From Geodermatophilus poikilotrophus (lineage in GTDB: Bacteria > Actinomycetota > Actinomycetes > Mycobacteriales > Geodermatophilaceae): a stretch of DNA of 64,000 nucleotides. The notes beneath the pieces are model-generated. The model saw only the letters and a program-made list of their open reading frames with translations, was not told where the DNA came from and ran no database searches. Where the stretch lies: NCBI RefSeq assembly GCF_900111455.1, contig NZ_FOIE01000008.1, forward strand, positions 214,223 to 278,222, in the 5' to 3' direction. The translations under genes and the position numbers were made by a program. This document shows, piece by piece, positions 55,233 through 63,909 of the stretch (positions within the stretch are counted from its first letter, which is position 1; each line of letters begins with the position of its first letter).

Positions 55233-57416
55233 GTGGACGAGGAGCGCGCGACGCCGGGCCCTCCCCCGGCCGGGGAGCGCACCACGGCCGGGACCGCGCG
55301 CCCCGACAACGCCTTCCTCGCGCTGGTCCGCATCCCGGTCTTCCGCCGGCTGTGGGCGGCGATCACCGTCTCCAGCCTCGGCGACTGGCTGGGCCTGCTG
55401 GCCACCACGGCCATGGCCCAGCAGCTCACCCGGGAGGAGTCCCTCGCGGTGCAGGGCGCCGCGATCTCCGGCGTCATCCTCACCCGGCTGCTGCCCGACC
55501 TGGTGCTGGGCCCGCTGGCCGGGGCGCTGGCCGACCGGCTGGACCGGCGGACGACGGTCGTCGTCGGCGAACTGCTGGCGCTCGCGCTGTACCTGTCCAT
55601 CGCGGTCACCTACGAGCTGACCTGGCTCTACGTCGCCCAGTTCCTCGTCGAGGCGGTCGGGTTGTTCACCAACCCGGCCAAGCAGGCGATGTGGGTGTCG
55701 ATCGTGCCCCGCGAGCGGCTCGCCGTGGCCAACCAGGTCTCGCTGTTCTCCGTGTACGGCGCCGTCCCCGTCGCCGCCCTGGTGTTCGCGCTGCTGTCGA
55801 CGGTCAGCCGGCTGATCGGCGAGGGCGACGAGAGCGAGGCCCGGACGGCGATCGTCGTCGCCCTGGTCTTCAACGCCGGCAGCTTCGGCCTGAGCGCGGC
55901 CACCGTGTTCCTCTCCCGCCGGCTCATCCCGGGCACGCCGGTCGACCGGGACGGCGGGCAGCGCAACGTGCTGTCGCTGGTCGTGGAGGGCGTGGCCTTC
56001 CTGCGCGGGCAGCCGTTGATGCGCGCCCTCTACGTGGGCGTCATCGGCGCGTTCGGCGCCGGCGGCCTCACCGTCGGGGTCGCCCAGCTGTACGTGGCCA
56101 CGCTGCGCGCCGGCGCGGCCGGCTACTCGGTCGTGTTCGGCGTGGTCTTCACCGGCCTGGCCATCGGCATGCTGGCCGGGCCCCGGATCCTGCCCACGGT
56201 GCCGCGGCGCAGCGTGTTCACGCACGCCATCGGCCTGGCCGGGGTGGCCCTGCTGGTGATGTCCCTGCTGCGGGACTTCGTGCTGGCCACCGCGGCGGCG
56301 TTCTGCGTGGGCCTGTTCGCCGGCGTCAGCTGGATCATCGGCTACACGCTGATCGGCTTCGAGGTGGAGGACCGGCTGCGCGGCCGCGTCTTCGCCTTCG
56401 TCATCTCCTCGGTGCGCATCGTCCTGCTCCTGGCGGTGGCGGTCGGCCCGGGCCTGGCGGGGCTGCTCGGCACCCACGACGTCCGCCTGGGCGACCTGGT
56501 GCTCACCCTGACCGGTCCCGGCCTGACGCTGCTGGTGGGTGGGGTGGTCGCCCTCGTGGTGAGCGCCTACGCCACCCGCCAGGTGGTGCCGCCGCGCTCG
56601 CGCACCCGGTTCCGCGACGTGCTGCGGCTGCTGTGGGGCCGCTCGGACCTGTTCTCGGCCGCCTCCAGCGGCGTGGGGCTGTTCGTCGTCGTCGAGGGGG
56701 CCGACCGCGAGCTCACCCGCCGCTACGCCGCGGACCTGGCGCAGGTGCTGCGCGACTGCGGTTGCCCGGTCGAGGTCACCTCCGAGCCCAGCGACACCGA
56801 GCTGGGCCGGCAGGTGCGCGGCCTGCTCTTCCCGCCCCCGCCCGGCTCGGGCACCGGCTCCCCGCAGCCGGCGCCGGCCGTCGACGACACCGGGAGCCCG
56901 ATCGGCGCGCACACCGCCGCGCTGCTGGCGGCCGCCGACCGCGCGCAGCACGTCGCGGCGGTGATCCGCCCGGCCCTCGAGCGCAGGCGGGTGGTGGTCA
57001 ACACGCACTACGTGGACACCTCGATCGCCTTCCACGGCGCCGGCCAGGGGCTGGACGCCGACCGCATCTTCCGGACGTCGCTGTGGGCCACCCGCGGGTT
57101 GCTGCCGGACCTCACCGTGGTCGTCGACTCCCCCGTCACCTCCGCCCCCGCGGACGCGGACGCGCAGGCGGTGCGCCGCGCCTTCCTCGCCCAGGCCGAG
57201 GCCGCGCCCGACCGCTACGTCGTCGTCCCCGGGGAGCTGCTGGACGCCGACGGCGGGGACGGGATGGTCTCCCCCGTCGTCCGCCGCCGGCTGGCCACCC
57301 TGGTGGCCACGCGCTACCCGGCCCCCGCCGAGGACCCCGCGGTCCCCGCGGAGCCGGCGGCGCCGGACGCCACCTCCACCGCTGCCGCGGAACGGGCAGG
57401 TCGCTCCGTAGGCTGA
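55233..57416 (+). CDS. MFS transporter fused to a degenerate thymidylate-kinase-like domain
   Basis: A 727-residue protein. Residues about 25-460 form a 12-helix MFS permease (VSSLGDWLGLLATTAMAQQL, GALADRLDRRTTVVVGE between helices 2 and 3). From about residue 480 it aligns with dTMP kinase, but the P-loop position reads VEGADRELTRRY (488-497) with no GxxGxGKS. The DRY motif is THY (591-593). The Arg-rich LID between VVVDSP and the C-terminus is missing. MFS-kinase fusions are known in actinobacteria; this one looks enzymatically dead. The GTG at 55233 was chosen; an in-frame CTG at 55203 after TACCCT is an alternative. Confidence 0.85.
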   Translation: MDEERATPGPPPAGERTTAGTARPDNAFLALVRIPVFRRLWAAITVSSLGDWLGLLATTAMAQQLTREESLAVQGAAISGVILTRLLPDLVLGPLAGALADRLDRRTTVVVGELLALALYLSIAVTYELTWLYVAQFLVEAVGLFTNPAKQAMWVSIVPRERLAVANQVSLFSVYGAVPVAALVFALLSTVSRLIGEGDESEARTAIVVALVFNAGSFGLSAATVFLSRRLIPGTPVDRDGGQRNVLSLVVEGVAFLRGQPLMRALYVGVIGAFGAGGLTVGVAQLYVATLRAGAAGYSVVFGVVFTGLAIGMLAGPRILPTVPRRSVFTHAIGLAGVALLVMSLLRDFVLATAAAFCVGLFAGVSWIIGYTLIGFEVEDRLRGRVFAFVISSVRIVLLLAVAVGPGLAGLLGTHDVRLGDLVLTLTGPGLTLLVGGVVALVVSAYATRQVVPPRSRTRFRDVLRLLWGRSDLFSAASSGVGLFVVVEGADRELTRRYAADLAQVLRDCGCPVEVTSEPSDTELGRQVRGLLFPPPPGSGTGSPQPAPAVDDTGSPIGAHTAALLAAADRAQHVAAVIRPALERRRVVVNTHYVDTSIAFHGAGQGLDADRIFRTSLWATRGLLPDLTVVVDSPVTSAPADADAQAVRRAFLAQAEAAPDRYVVVPGELLDADGGDGMVSPVVRRRLATLVATRYPAPAEDPAVPAEPAAPDATSTAAAERAGRSVG

Positions 57417-57420
57417 CCCG
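57409..57420 (+). promoter_or_regulatory. Leaderless-type -10 of the methyltransferase gene, overlapping a stop codon
   Basis: TAGGCT (57409-57414) overlaps the end of the MFS-kinase gene (its TGA is at 57414-57416), and six bases separate it from the GTG at 57421. Confidence 0.5.
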
Positions 57421-58269
57421 GTGGACGAGCTCACCGGCTGGACGGCCGAGGACACCGAGGACGTCGTCTGCTGCCTGTGCCGGGTGCCCGGCACGCTGGT
57501 GCACGACGTCGCCCCGTTCGGGGTCGTCCGCTGCCCGCAGTGCCAGCTGGTCTTCACCAGCCCGCGGCTGCGCCCCGAGGCGCTGCAGCGGATCTACGAC
57601 GACGCCGGCTACTTCGAGGGCGGCGTGTACGGCTCAGCCGTCTCCACCGGCGCGGAGGCGCCCTCGGCCGAGGCGCGCCTCTCCCCCGCGATGCTGCTGC
57701 AGCGCACCTGGACGGCGGGCCGGCTCGCCCTGGTCGACCGCGAGCGGGGCGGCGCGGCGGCGGGCGGGCGGCTGCTGGAGGTCGGCGCGGGCTACGGCCT
57801 GTTCCTGGCCGCGGCCCGGGAGGCGGGGTGGACGACGTCCGGCGTCGAGCTCTCCCGCACCGGGGCCAAGCACGCCCAGGACACCCTCGGGCTCGACGTG
57901 TTCTGCGGTCAGCTCGAGGAGGCGCCGCTGATCCCCGGCTTCGACGTCGTCTGCGCCTGGGACACGGTCGAGCACGTACCCGACCCGCTGTCGTTCTGGC
58001 GGACCGTGCGCACGCAGGTCGCCGACGACGGCGTCGTCCTGTTCTCGACGCCCTACGTCTCCTCGCTCCCGGCACGGCTGCTCGGCACCCGCTGGTGGAC
58101 GCTCAAGCCGACCGAGCACATCTGGCACTTCACCCCGCGCACCCACGCGCTGCTGCTGGCTCGGGCGGGGCTGGCGCTGACCCGCGTGGTTCGCAACCCG
58201 CTGGCCCCGGCCAACGCCGGGCGGTTGGACTCGCTGGTCGGCGTCGCCCGGCCCATCCCGGGCCCCTGA
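57421..58269 (+). CDS. SAM-dependent methyltransferase with N-terminal zinc ribbon
   Basis: A 282-residue protein. Residues 15-45 contain CCLC and CPQC, a likely zinc knuckle. The methyltransferase core follows: LLEVGAGYGLFLAAAREAG (motif I), AWDTVEHVPDPLSFW, and LFSTPYVSSLPARLL. This layout is common among sugar- or envelope-modifying Methyltransf_23 proteins. The substrate is unknown. It follows the MFS-kinase gene by four bases. Confidence 0.85.
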   Translation: MDELTGWTAEDTEDVVCCLCRVPGTLVHDVAPFGVVRCPQCQLVFTSPRLRPEALQRIYDDAGYFEGGVYGSAVSTGAEAPSAEARLSPAMLLQRTWTAGRLALVDRERGGAAAGGRLLEVGAGYGLFLAAAREAGWTTSGVELSRTGAKHAQDTLGLDVFCGQLEEAPLIPGFDVVCAWDTVEHVPDPLSFWRTVRTQVADDGVVLFSTPYVSSLPARLLGTRWWTLKPTEHIWHFTPRTHALLLARAGLALTRVVRNPLAPANAGRLDSLVGVARPIPGP

Positions 58270-58309
58270 TCCCGGGTCCTGTCGGCCCTCCGCAGGGTCC
58301 CGCCGCAGG

Positions 58310-58363
58310 CCCCGTCCCGAGGCTCGCCCCGAGCGTGCGAGGGGTGAGGAGGACGGGGTCCTC
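58310..58363. repeat. Palindromic repeat, family A, copy 6
   Basis: The arms CCCCGTCC (58310-58317) and GGACGGGG (58351-58358) flank a core GAGCGTGCGAGGGGTGAGG. It lies between the convergent methyltransferase and GlxA-type genes. Confidence 0.75.
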
Positions 58364-58390
58364 GAACGGTGGGGGGCAGGGGGTCCTCGA

Positions 58391-59389
58391 TCATGCGGCC
58401 CGGTCGTCGTCCGCCGCGACGAGCGCGCGGCGGAAGGTCTGCCGGTAGGCCCGCGGGGAGACGCCCCGGCGGCGGGTGAACTGCTCGCGGAAGCCCGCGG
58501 CGGTGCCGAAGCCGACGAGCCGGGCGATCTCCTCGACCGGGGCGTCGCTGCCCTCCAGCAGCGCCTCGGCCGCGGCCAGCCGCTGGGCCAGCAGCCAGGC
58601 GTGCGGCGTCGTCCCCGTGGTGGCCTTGAACCGGCGGGCGAAGGTGCGCGGGCTCATCAGCGCGCGGCGGGCGAGCACCTCGACGCTGATGTCGTCGGCG
58701 AGGTTGCCCTGCGCCCACTCCAGGACCGCGCCGAGCAGGTCGTCCTCGACCTCGGCGACCGGGGCGTCGATGAACTGCGCCTGCCCGCCGTCGCGGTGCG
58801 GCGGCACCACCATCTCGCGCGCCAGCGCGTTGGCGGCCGCCGCGCCCCACTCGCGGCGCACGAGGTGGAGCAGGGTGTCGACGCCGGCCGCCGTCCCGGC
58901 GCCGGTGATGACCCGGCCGTTGTCCACGTAGAGCACCGAGGGGTCGACGTCGACGGCGGGGAACCGGGCGGCCAGCTCCCCGGCCCACTTCCAGTGGGTG
59001 GTGACGCGCTTGCCGTCGAGCAGCCCGGCCTCGGCGAGCACGAAGGCGCCGGTGCAGTGGCTGATGATCGTGGCGCCGCGGGCGTACGCCTCCTGGAGGG
59101 CGTCGAGCAGCGCGGGCGACGGCACGCGGTCGAACAGCTCCCAGGCCGTGATCGAGACGATGTCCGAGCGGGCCAGCCGGTCCAGGCCGTGTTCCACCGT
59201 GATCGGGATGCCGGTGTCGGTGCGCAGCACCCCCGGCGCCTCGCTGACCAGCGCGAAGTCGAAGCGCGGCAACCCCATGTGCCGGCGGTCGTAGCCGAAG
59301 ACCTCGGCGCACACGCCGAGCCCGAAGCTGCCGACCAGACCGTCGGCGACGACGACGCTCACGACCAGTGGGCGCTCGGTTCCGGCCAT
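58391..59389 (-). CDS. GlxA-family AraC-type transcriptional regulator
   Basis: A 332-residue protein. The N-terminal DJ-1/PfpI-like domain (GLVGSFGLGVCAEVFG, IISHCTGAFVLAEAG) is joined to two AraC helix-turn-helices (LARRALMSPRTFARRFKATTG and IARLVGFGTAAGFREQFTRRRG). GlxA regulators often control amine or one-carbon catabolism. There is no target operon beside it. The ATG is at 59389. Confidence 0.92.
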   Translation of the reverse strand: MAGTERPLVVSVVVADGLVGSFGLGVCAEVFGYDRRHMGLPRFDFALVSEAPGVLRTDTGIPITVEHGLDRLARSDIVSITAWELFDRVPSPALLDALQEAYARGATIISHCTGAFVLAEAGLLDGKRVTTHWKWAGELAARFPAVDVDPSVLYVDNGRVITGAGTAAGVDTLLHLVRREWGAAAANALAREMVVPPHRDGGQAQFIDAPVAEVEDDLLGAVLEWAQGNLADDISVEVLARRALMSPRTFARRFKATTGTTPHAWLLAQRLAAAEALLEGSDAPVEEIARLVGFGTAAGFREQFTRRRGVSPRAYRQTFRRALVAADDDRAA

Positions 59390-59470
59390 GCAGGCAGTAT
59401 GGCAGGAAAGCTGCGATCAGCGTCACACCTGCCACTCGTCGCGTGAGCCTCCCGGGAGCACGCTCGTCCC

Positions 59471-59677
59471 ATGTTGCTGATCACCTGCCCCGTGACGAAC
59501 ACGGACGAGTTGGTCGCCGAGCGGCGCATCCGCTCGGTGGTCAACCACCCGACCCACATCGCGCTGCACGTCGAGTGCCCCTGCGGCGGCGTGCACGTCT
59601 ACCGCACCGGCCGCCGGTGGGAGTCCGCCCGCCGTCCGGCCGCCGCTCGACCTGCGCCGGAGCTCACCCCGGCCTAG
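59471..59677 (+). CDS. Small protein with CPCGG motif
   Basis: A 68-residue protein (MLLITCPVTNTDELVAERRI...) with cysteines at 6 and in ECPCGGVHVYRTGR, perhaps a partial zinc site, and an Ala/Pro-rich tail. The sequence around RSVVNHPTHIALHVEC is beta-like. The family is not recognised. It precedes the DUF3072 gene, and its TAG is part of the next gene's -10. Confidence 0.65.
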   Translation: MLLITCPVTNTDELVAERRIRSVVNHPTHIALHVECPCGGVHVYRTGRRWESARRPAAARPAPELTPA

Positions 59678-59687
59678 ACTCGAACAC

Positions 59688-59897
59688 ATGAGCGAACCGA
59701 CTGCCAACGACGACCGCAGCGCTGAGAAGGACCCCTCGGACTGGGTGACCGGTGACGAGCCCGCCACCGGCGCGCAGAAGAGCTACCTGCACACGCTGGC
59801 CCGCGAGGCCGGCGAGGAGGTGCCGGACGACATCACCAAGGCCGACGCCTCGCGCAAGATCGACGAGCTGCAGGACGAGACCGGCCGGGGCCAGTAG
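59688..59897 (+). CDS. DUF3072 protein
   Basis: A 69-residue acidic protein. TGAQKSYLHTLAREAGEEV and KADASRKIDEL match the DUF3072 family, in which the helix pair resembles a small SAP/LEM-type domain. Function unknown. TAGACT (59675-59680), seven bases, then ATG suggests a leaderless message. Confidence 0.85.
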   Translation: MSEPTANDDRSAEKDPSDWVTGDEPATGAQKSYLHTLAREAGEEVPDDITKADASRKIDELQDETGRGQ

Positions 59898-60095
59898 CCC
59901 CGGTCGGCCCGCCTGCGCGAGCCACCCGACGCACGCCGGGGAACGGCACGTGGCCGCGGATGCCGACGAGCGCCGCTCCGCGAGGTGCCGTCGAGGAGCG
60001 GGCCCCGGAGGGGTCCGCGACGAGGCGGCGGTGGGGCTCCGCCCAGCTGGGGAACGGCACCTGGCCGCGGTGTCGGCCGGTGGGCCGACGGTGTG
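59898..60095. repeat. Intergenic gap with a 22-base direct repeat
   Basis: The two 22-base copies at 59938-59959 and 60049-60070 (GGGGAACGGCACxTGGCCGCGG) differ at one base (G or C at x). They lie between the convergent DUF3072 gene and regX3. The GGAACGGC core is shared with short repeats near 47.5 and 63.85 kb. No gene is evident. Confidence 0.7.
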
Positions 60096-60776
60096 TCAGG
60101 CCTCGAGCTTGTAGCCCAGGCCGCGCACGGTCACCAGGTACTTGGGGTTGGCCGGGTCCGGCTCGATCTTGGCGCGCAGCCGCTTGACGTGGACGTCGAG
60201 GGTCTTGGTGTCGCCCACGTAGTCCGAGCCCCACACCCGGTCGATCAGCTGGACCCGGGTGAGCACCCGCCCGGCGTTGCGCAGCAGCAGCTCGAGCAGG
60301 TCGAATTCCTTCAGCGGCAGCGCCACCGGCTCGCCGTCCACCGAGACGACGTGCCGCTCCACGTCCATGCGCACCGGGCCGGCCTCCAGCGCCGACTCCA
60401 CCGGCGCCTCCACGTCGCCGCGGCGGCGCAGCACCGCGCGGATGCGGGCGACCAGCTCGCGGGCCGAGTACGGCTTGGTCACGTAGTCGTCGGCACCGAG
60501 CTCCAGGCCCACGACCTTGTCGACCTCGGCGTCCTTGGCGGTCAGCATGATGATCGGCACGCTGCTGCGGGAGCGCAGCTGACGGCAGACCTCGGTGCCG
60601 GGCAGCCCCGGGAGCATGAGGTCGAGGAGGACGACGTCGGCGCCACCCCGGTCGAACTCGGCGAGCGCCCCCGGCCCGTTGGTGGCCACGACGGGGTCGA
60701 ACCCCTCCTTCCGCAGCATGTACGACAGCGCGTCGGAGAAGGACTCCTCGTCCTCCACGACCAGCACTCGGGTCAT
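60096..60776 (-). CDS. regX3: Response regulator RegX3
   Basis: A 226-residue OmpR-family regulator. The receiver domain shows VVEDEESF, VLLDLMLPG with the phospho-Asp near 53, IIMLTAKD and YVTKPYS. The C-terminal winged helix ends in VRGLGYKLEA. With SenX3 it answers low phosphate. It overlaps senX3 by four bases (ATGA). Confidence 0.94.
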   Translation of the reverse strand: MTRVLVVEDEESFSDALSYMLRKEGFDPVVATNGPGALAEFDRGGADVVLLDLMLPGLPGTEVCRQLRSRSSVPIIMLTAKDAEVDKVVGLELGADDYVTKPYSARELVARIRAVLRRRGDVEAPVESALEAGPVRMDVERHVVSVDGEPVALPLKEFDLLELLLRNAGRVLTRVQLIDRVWGSDYVGDTKTLDVHVKRLRAKIEPDPANPKYLVTVRGLGYKLEA

Positions 60777-62017
60777 GACCGTCCCTTCGGGGCGTCAGCG
60801 GCGGGCGGACCGCCGGCGAGGTCGTGCTCGGCCGGCGCGTCGCCGGCGGGTCCGGAGGTGGCGGGGGTGTCCGCGCCGGCGGCCAGCGGGATCCGCAGGG
60901 TGAAGGTGGAGCCGAGGCCCTCCTCGCTCCACACGCTCACCGAGCCGCCGTGGTTGGTGGCCACGTGCTTGACGATGGCCAGCCCGAGGCCGGTGCCGCC
61001 GGTGCGGCTGGCCCGGGACTGGTCGACCCGGTAGAAGCGCTCGAACACCCGTGAGCGGTCCTCCCGCGGGATGCCGATGCCGTTGTCGGTCACGGTGATC
61101 TCCACGAAGCCGGCCCGGGCCCGGGCGCCGACGGCGATCCGGGTGTGCTCGGGGCTGTAGGCGACGGCGTTGGCCAGCAGGTTGGTGACGGCGGTGGCCA
61201 GCTGGTACTCCACACCGCGCACGACCAGCCCGCCCTCGCCGCCGGTGACGATCGCGATCTGCTTGGCCGCGGCGGCCAGCTTGGTGCGGTCGACGGCCTC
61301 GGCGATGACCGTGTCGACCTCGACCGGCACCAGCTCCGGCAGCGGCTCGCCACCCTGGAGCCGGGATAGGTCGATGAGCTCGCGGACCAGGCGGGCCAGC
61401 CGGTCGGCCTCGTGGGTCATCCGGGTGGCGAAGCGGCGCACCGTCTCCGGGTCGTCGGCGGCGTCCTCGACCGCCTCGGCGAGCAGCGACAGCGCGCCCA
61501 CCGGGGTCTTCAGCTCGTGGCCGACGTTGGCGACGAAGTCCCGGCGGACCGCCTCCACCCGGCGGGCCTCGGTCACGTCCTGCAGCACCAGCGCCACCGG
61601 TCCCGCCGCCGGGCCCGATCCCCGCTCCAGCCGGACACCCAGGACGCCGACCTGCCGCGGCCCCCCGCCCACGACCGAGCCGGGCAACGACACCTCCGCG
61701 CGCCGCCGGCCGCCGTCCCGCACCGCGCGGGCCAGCTCCAGCAGCTCGGGGACCAGCAGGCGGGTGTCGCGGACGATGCCCAGGGAGCGCGCCGCCGGGT
61801 TGGCCAGGAGGACGACGTCGCCCCGGTCGACCAGGACGACCGCGGGGTCGATCAGGTCGAGCAGCCGCCGGGACAGGACCGCCTCGGGGGCCGCTCCGTC
61901 GGACGGCGCGGACCGCTCGAGGTCGGGACGGCGCGGACGCCGCAGCAGCGTGGCGACCAGGACGCCGACGACCAGACCGACGACGCCGCCGACCAGCAGG
62001 GCGACCGACGAGCTCAC
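60773..62017 (-). CDS. senX3: Sensor histidine kinase SenX3
   Basis: A 414-residue membrane kinase. Residues 1-25 are one hydrophobic anchor, then a PAS-like domain (about 60-150), the His box FVANVGHELKTPVGAL (phospho-acceptor His near 168), and ATPase boxes NLLANAVAYSP, ITVTDNGIGIP, GTGLGLAIVKHVA. It lacks a large outside domain, so it probably senses via phosphate transport proteins and PhoU, as in mycobacteria. The GTG is at 62017. Confidence 0.93.
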   Translation of the reverse strand: MSSSVALLVGGVVGLVVGVLVATLLRRPRRPDLERSAPSDGAAPEAVLSRRLLDLIDPAVVLVDRGDVVLLANPAARSLGIVRDTRLLVPELLELARAVRDGGRRRAEVSLPGSVVGGGPRQVGVLGVRLERGSGPAAGPVALVLQDVTEARRVEAVRRDFVANVGHELKTPVGALSLLAEAVEDAADDPETVRRFATRMTHEADRLARLVRELIDLSRLQGGEPLPELVPVEVDTVIAEAVDRTKLAAAAKQIAIVTGGEGGLVVRGVEYQLATAVTNLLANAVAYSPEHTRIAVGARARAGFVEITVTDNGIGIPREDRSRVFERFYRVDQSRASRTGGTGLGLAIVKHVATNHGGSVSVWSEEGLGSTFTLRIPLAAGADTPATSGPAGDAPAEHDLAGGPPAADAPKGRS

Positions 62018-62089
62018 GCGCCGATGCTAGGCCGCGCTCCGCGACGGACACCCCCCGTCCGGGTGACGGCGACACCCCGGACCGTCACT

Positions 62090-62122
62090 GTTCACGTCCC
62101 GGTGCCTCCCCGTTCACCGACA
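62090..62122 (+). promoter_or_regulatory. Candidate PHO box (RegX3/PhoP-type direct repeats)
   Basis: GTTCACG at 62090-62096 and GTTCACC at 62112-62118 lie 22 bases apart, two 11-base periods, with a weaker unit GGTGCCT at 62101-62107 exactly between. GTTCACC at 11-base spacing is the known direct-repeat unit of actinobacterial phosphate regulators. It lies between senX3 and phoU. A TACCCT around 62150 is a candidate phoU -10. Confidence 0.65.
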
Positions 62123-62240
62123 GGGCCGAGGTGGGTCGACGATCGGTCCTACCCTCGGGGTCCGGAGATCGTCGGGGCCTCGATCAGCGGGTCACCCCGA
62201 GCGTTGCGCCACGGCCGACGGGCCGATGAGGAGGACGACG

Positions 62241-62900
62241 GTGCGTCAGCACTACCACGAGGAACTCGACGACATCAACAACTGCCTGGTCGAGATGGCG
62301 AACTCGGTCGGGTCGGCCATGAGCAAGGCCACCACCGCACTGCTGGACGCCGACATCGAGCTGGCGAACCTGGTGATCCAGGGCGACGAGCACATCGACG
62401 CCACCCGGGAGAGCATCGAGCAGCGGTGCTTCACCCTGCTGGCCCGGCAGGCGCCGGTCGCCACGGACCTGCGCACCATCACCGCGGGGATGCGGATCAT
62501 CAGCGACCTCGAGCGCATGGGCGACCTCGCCGTCCACGTCGCGAAGCTCGCGCGGATGCGCTTCCCCGAGCACGCCGTCCCGCAGGAGCTGCGGCCGATC
62601 TTCCTGCAGGCCGGGAACGTCGCCGAGAGCCTGGTGACCCAGACGGCGACCGTCATCGCCAAGCTCGACGTCGAGGCGGCCGCGGCGCTGGAGGCCGAGG
62701 ACGACCTGATGGACCAGCTGCACCGGCAACTGTTCAACGAGCTGCTCGTCAAGGACTGGCCGCACGGTATGGAGGCGGCCATCGACATCACCCTGCTCGG
62801 CCGCTACTACGAGCGCTTCGCCGACCACGCGGTCAGCGTCGCGCGCCGGGTGGTGTACCTGGTCACCGGCGAGCGGGAGATGCACGCGCACGCCGACTGA
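62241..62900 (+). CDS. phoU: Phosphate-signalling protein PhoU
   Basis: A 219-residue protein of two PhoU helical bundles. QHYHEELDDINNCLVEMAN opens the first, and repeated metal-site motifs such as MRIISDLERMGDLAVHVAK and YYERFADHAVSVARR close each half. PhoU links phosphate transport to SenX3 activity. The GTG at 62241 is placed after GAGGAG; an upstream ATG (62226) would overlap the ribosome site. Confidence 0.93.
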   Translation: MRQHYHEELDDINNCLVEMANSVGSAMSKATTALLDADIELANLVIQGDEHIDATRESIEQRCFTLLARQAPVATDLRTITAGMRIISDLERMGDLAVHVAKLARMRFPEHAVPQELRPIFLQAGNVAESLVTQTATVIAKLDVEAAAALEAEDDLMDQLHRQLFNELLVKDWPHGMEAAIDITLLGRYYERFADHAVSVARRVVYLVTGEREMHAHAD

Positions 62901-62957
62901 CGAGGGCACCGCCGTCCTGCGGACGGCACCGCGGCCACGAGCCGTCCCCCGCCCGCG

Positions 62958-62995
62958 CGGAGCCCTCCCCGACCCTCGCCGGGGAGGGCTCCGCC
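62958..62995. terminator. Perfect 15-base hairpin between phoU and gpmA
   Basis: GCGGAGCCCTCCCCG (62958-62972) pairs perfectly with CGGGGAGGGCTCCGC (62981-62995) across an eight-base loop. It lies between convergent genes and should work in both directions. Confidence 0.75.
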
Positions 62996-63065
62996 GGCCC
63001 GCTCCTCGGGCCGCCCTGCGGGGCCCGTCCCGCGCGTCCTCTGCGACCCCTCCGGGGCCGGCCCG

Positions 63066-63827
63066 TCAGCGCTTGCCCTGGTTCCGCACGGCTTCGATGG
63101 CGGCCGCGGCGGCCTCGGGGTCGAGGTACTGGCCACCGGGGTTGGTCGGGCGCAGGTCGTCGTCCAGGTCGTAGCGCAGCGGGACGCCGGTGGGGATGTT
63201 GAGCCCCACGACCTCGTCCTCGCCCATCCCGTCCAGGTGCTTCACCAGCGCCCGCAGGCTGTTGCCGTGCGCGGCGACGAGCACGGTCAGCCCCGCGCGC
63301 AGGTCGGGCACGATGGCGTCGTACCAGTACGGCAGCATCCGGACGACGACGTCGGCCAGGCACTCGGTCTGCGGGCGCACCTCCGGCGGCAGCACGGCGT
63401 AGCGCGCGTCGCCGTCCTGGGAGTACTCGCTGCCCGGTTCGATGGGCGGCGGCGGGGTGCTGTAGGAGCGGCGCCAGACCGTGAACTGCTCCTCTCCGTA
63501 CTCGGCGAGCGTGGCGGCCTTGTCCTTGCCCTGCAGCGCGCCGTAGTGCCGCTCGTTGAGCCGCCAGGAGCGCTTGACCGGGATCCACTGCCGGTCCGCG
63601 GCGGCCAGCGCCAGCTCGGCGGTGGTGATCGCGCGCCTGAGCACCGAGGTGTGCGCCACCTCCGGCAGCAGGCCGTGCTCGGCGAGGAGCTCACCGCCCC
63701 GGGCGGCCTCGCCGCGGCCCTTCTCCGACAGCGGCACGTCCACCCAGCCGGTGAACAGGTTGGCCTTGTTCCACTCGCTCTCGCCGTGGCGGAGCAGCAC
63801 GAGCGTTCCGGTCGTCACACCGGCCAT
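63066..63827 (-). CDS. gpmA: 2,3-Bisphosphoglycerate-dependent phosphoglycerate mutase
   Basis: A 253-residue glycolytic mutase. [18 protein letters not shown] contains the phospho-His, [18 protein letters not shown] the specificity region with the Glu, and [15 protein letters not shown] the second His. The length matches the family. It is on the opposite strand to phoU. The start is GTG or an in-frame neighbour; 63827 puts the conserved start 11 residues in. Confidence 0.95.
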   Translation of the reverse strand: MAGVTTGTLVLLRHGESEWNKANLFTGWVDVPLSEKGRGEAARGGELLAEHGLLPEVAHTSVLRRAITTAELALAAADRQWIPVKRSWRLNERHYGALQGKDKAATLAEYGEEQFTVWRRSYSTPPPPIEPGSEYSQDGDARYAVLPPEVRPQTECLADVVVRMLPYWYDAIVPDLRAGLTVLVAAHGNSLRALVKHLDGMGEDEVVGLNIPTGVPLRYDLDDDLRPTNPGGQYLDPEAAAAAIEAVRNQGKR

Positions 63828-63909
63828 CCTGCCCGACGGGTGAGGTGGTGGAACGGCCTGCCTGCAGGAAGGAGGACGGGGCCTCCCACGGCGGGGGCAG
63901 GGAGGTTCC

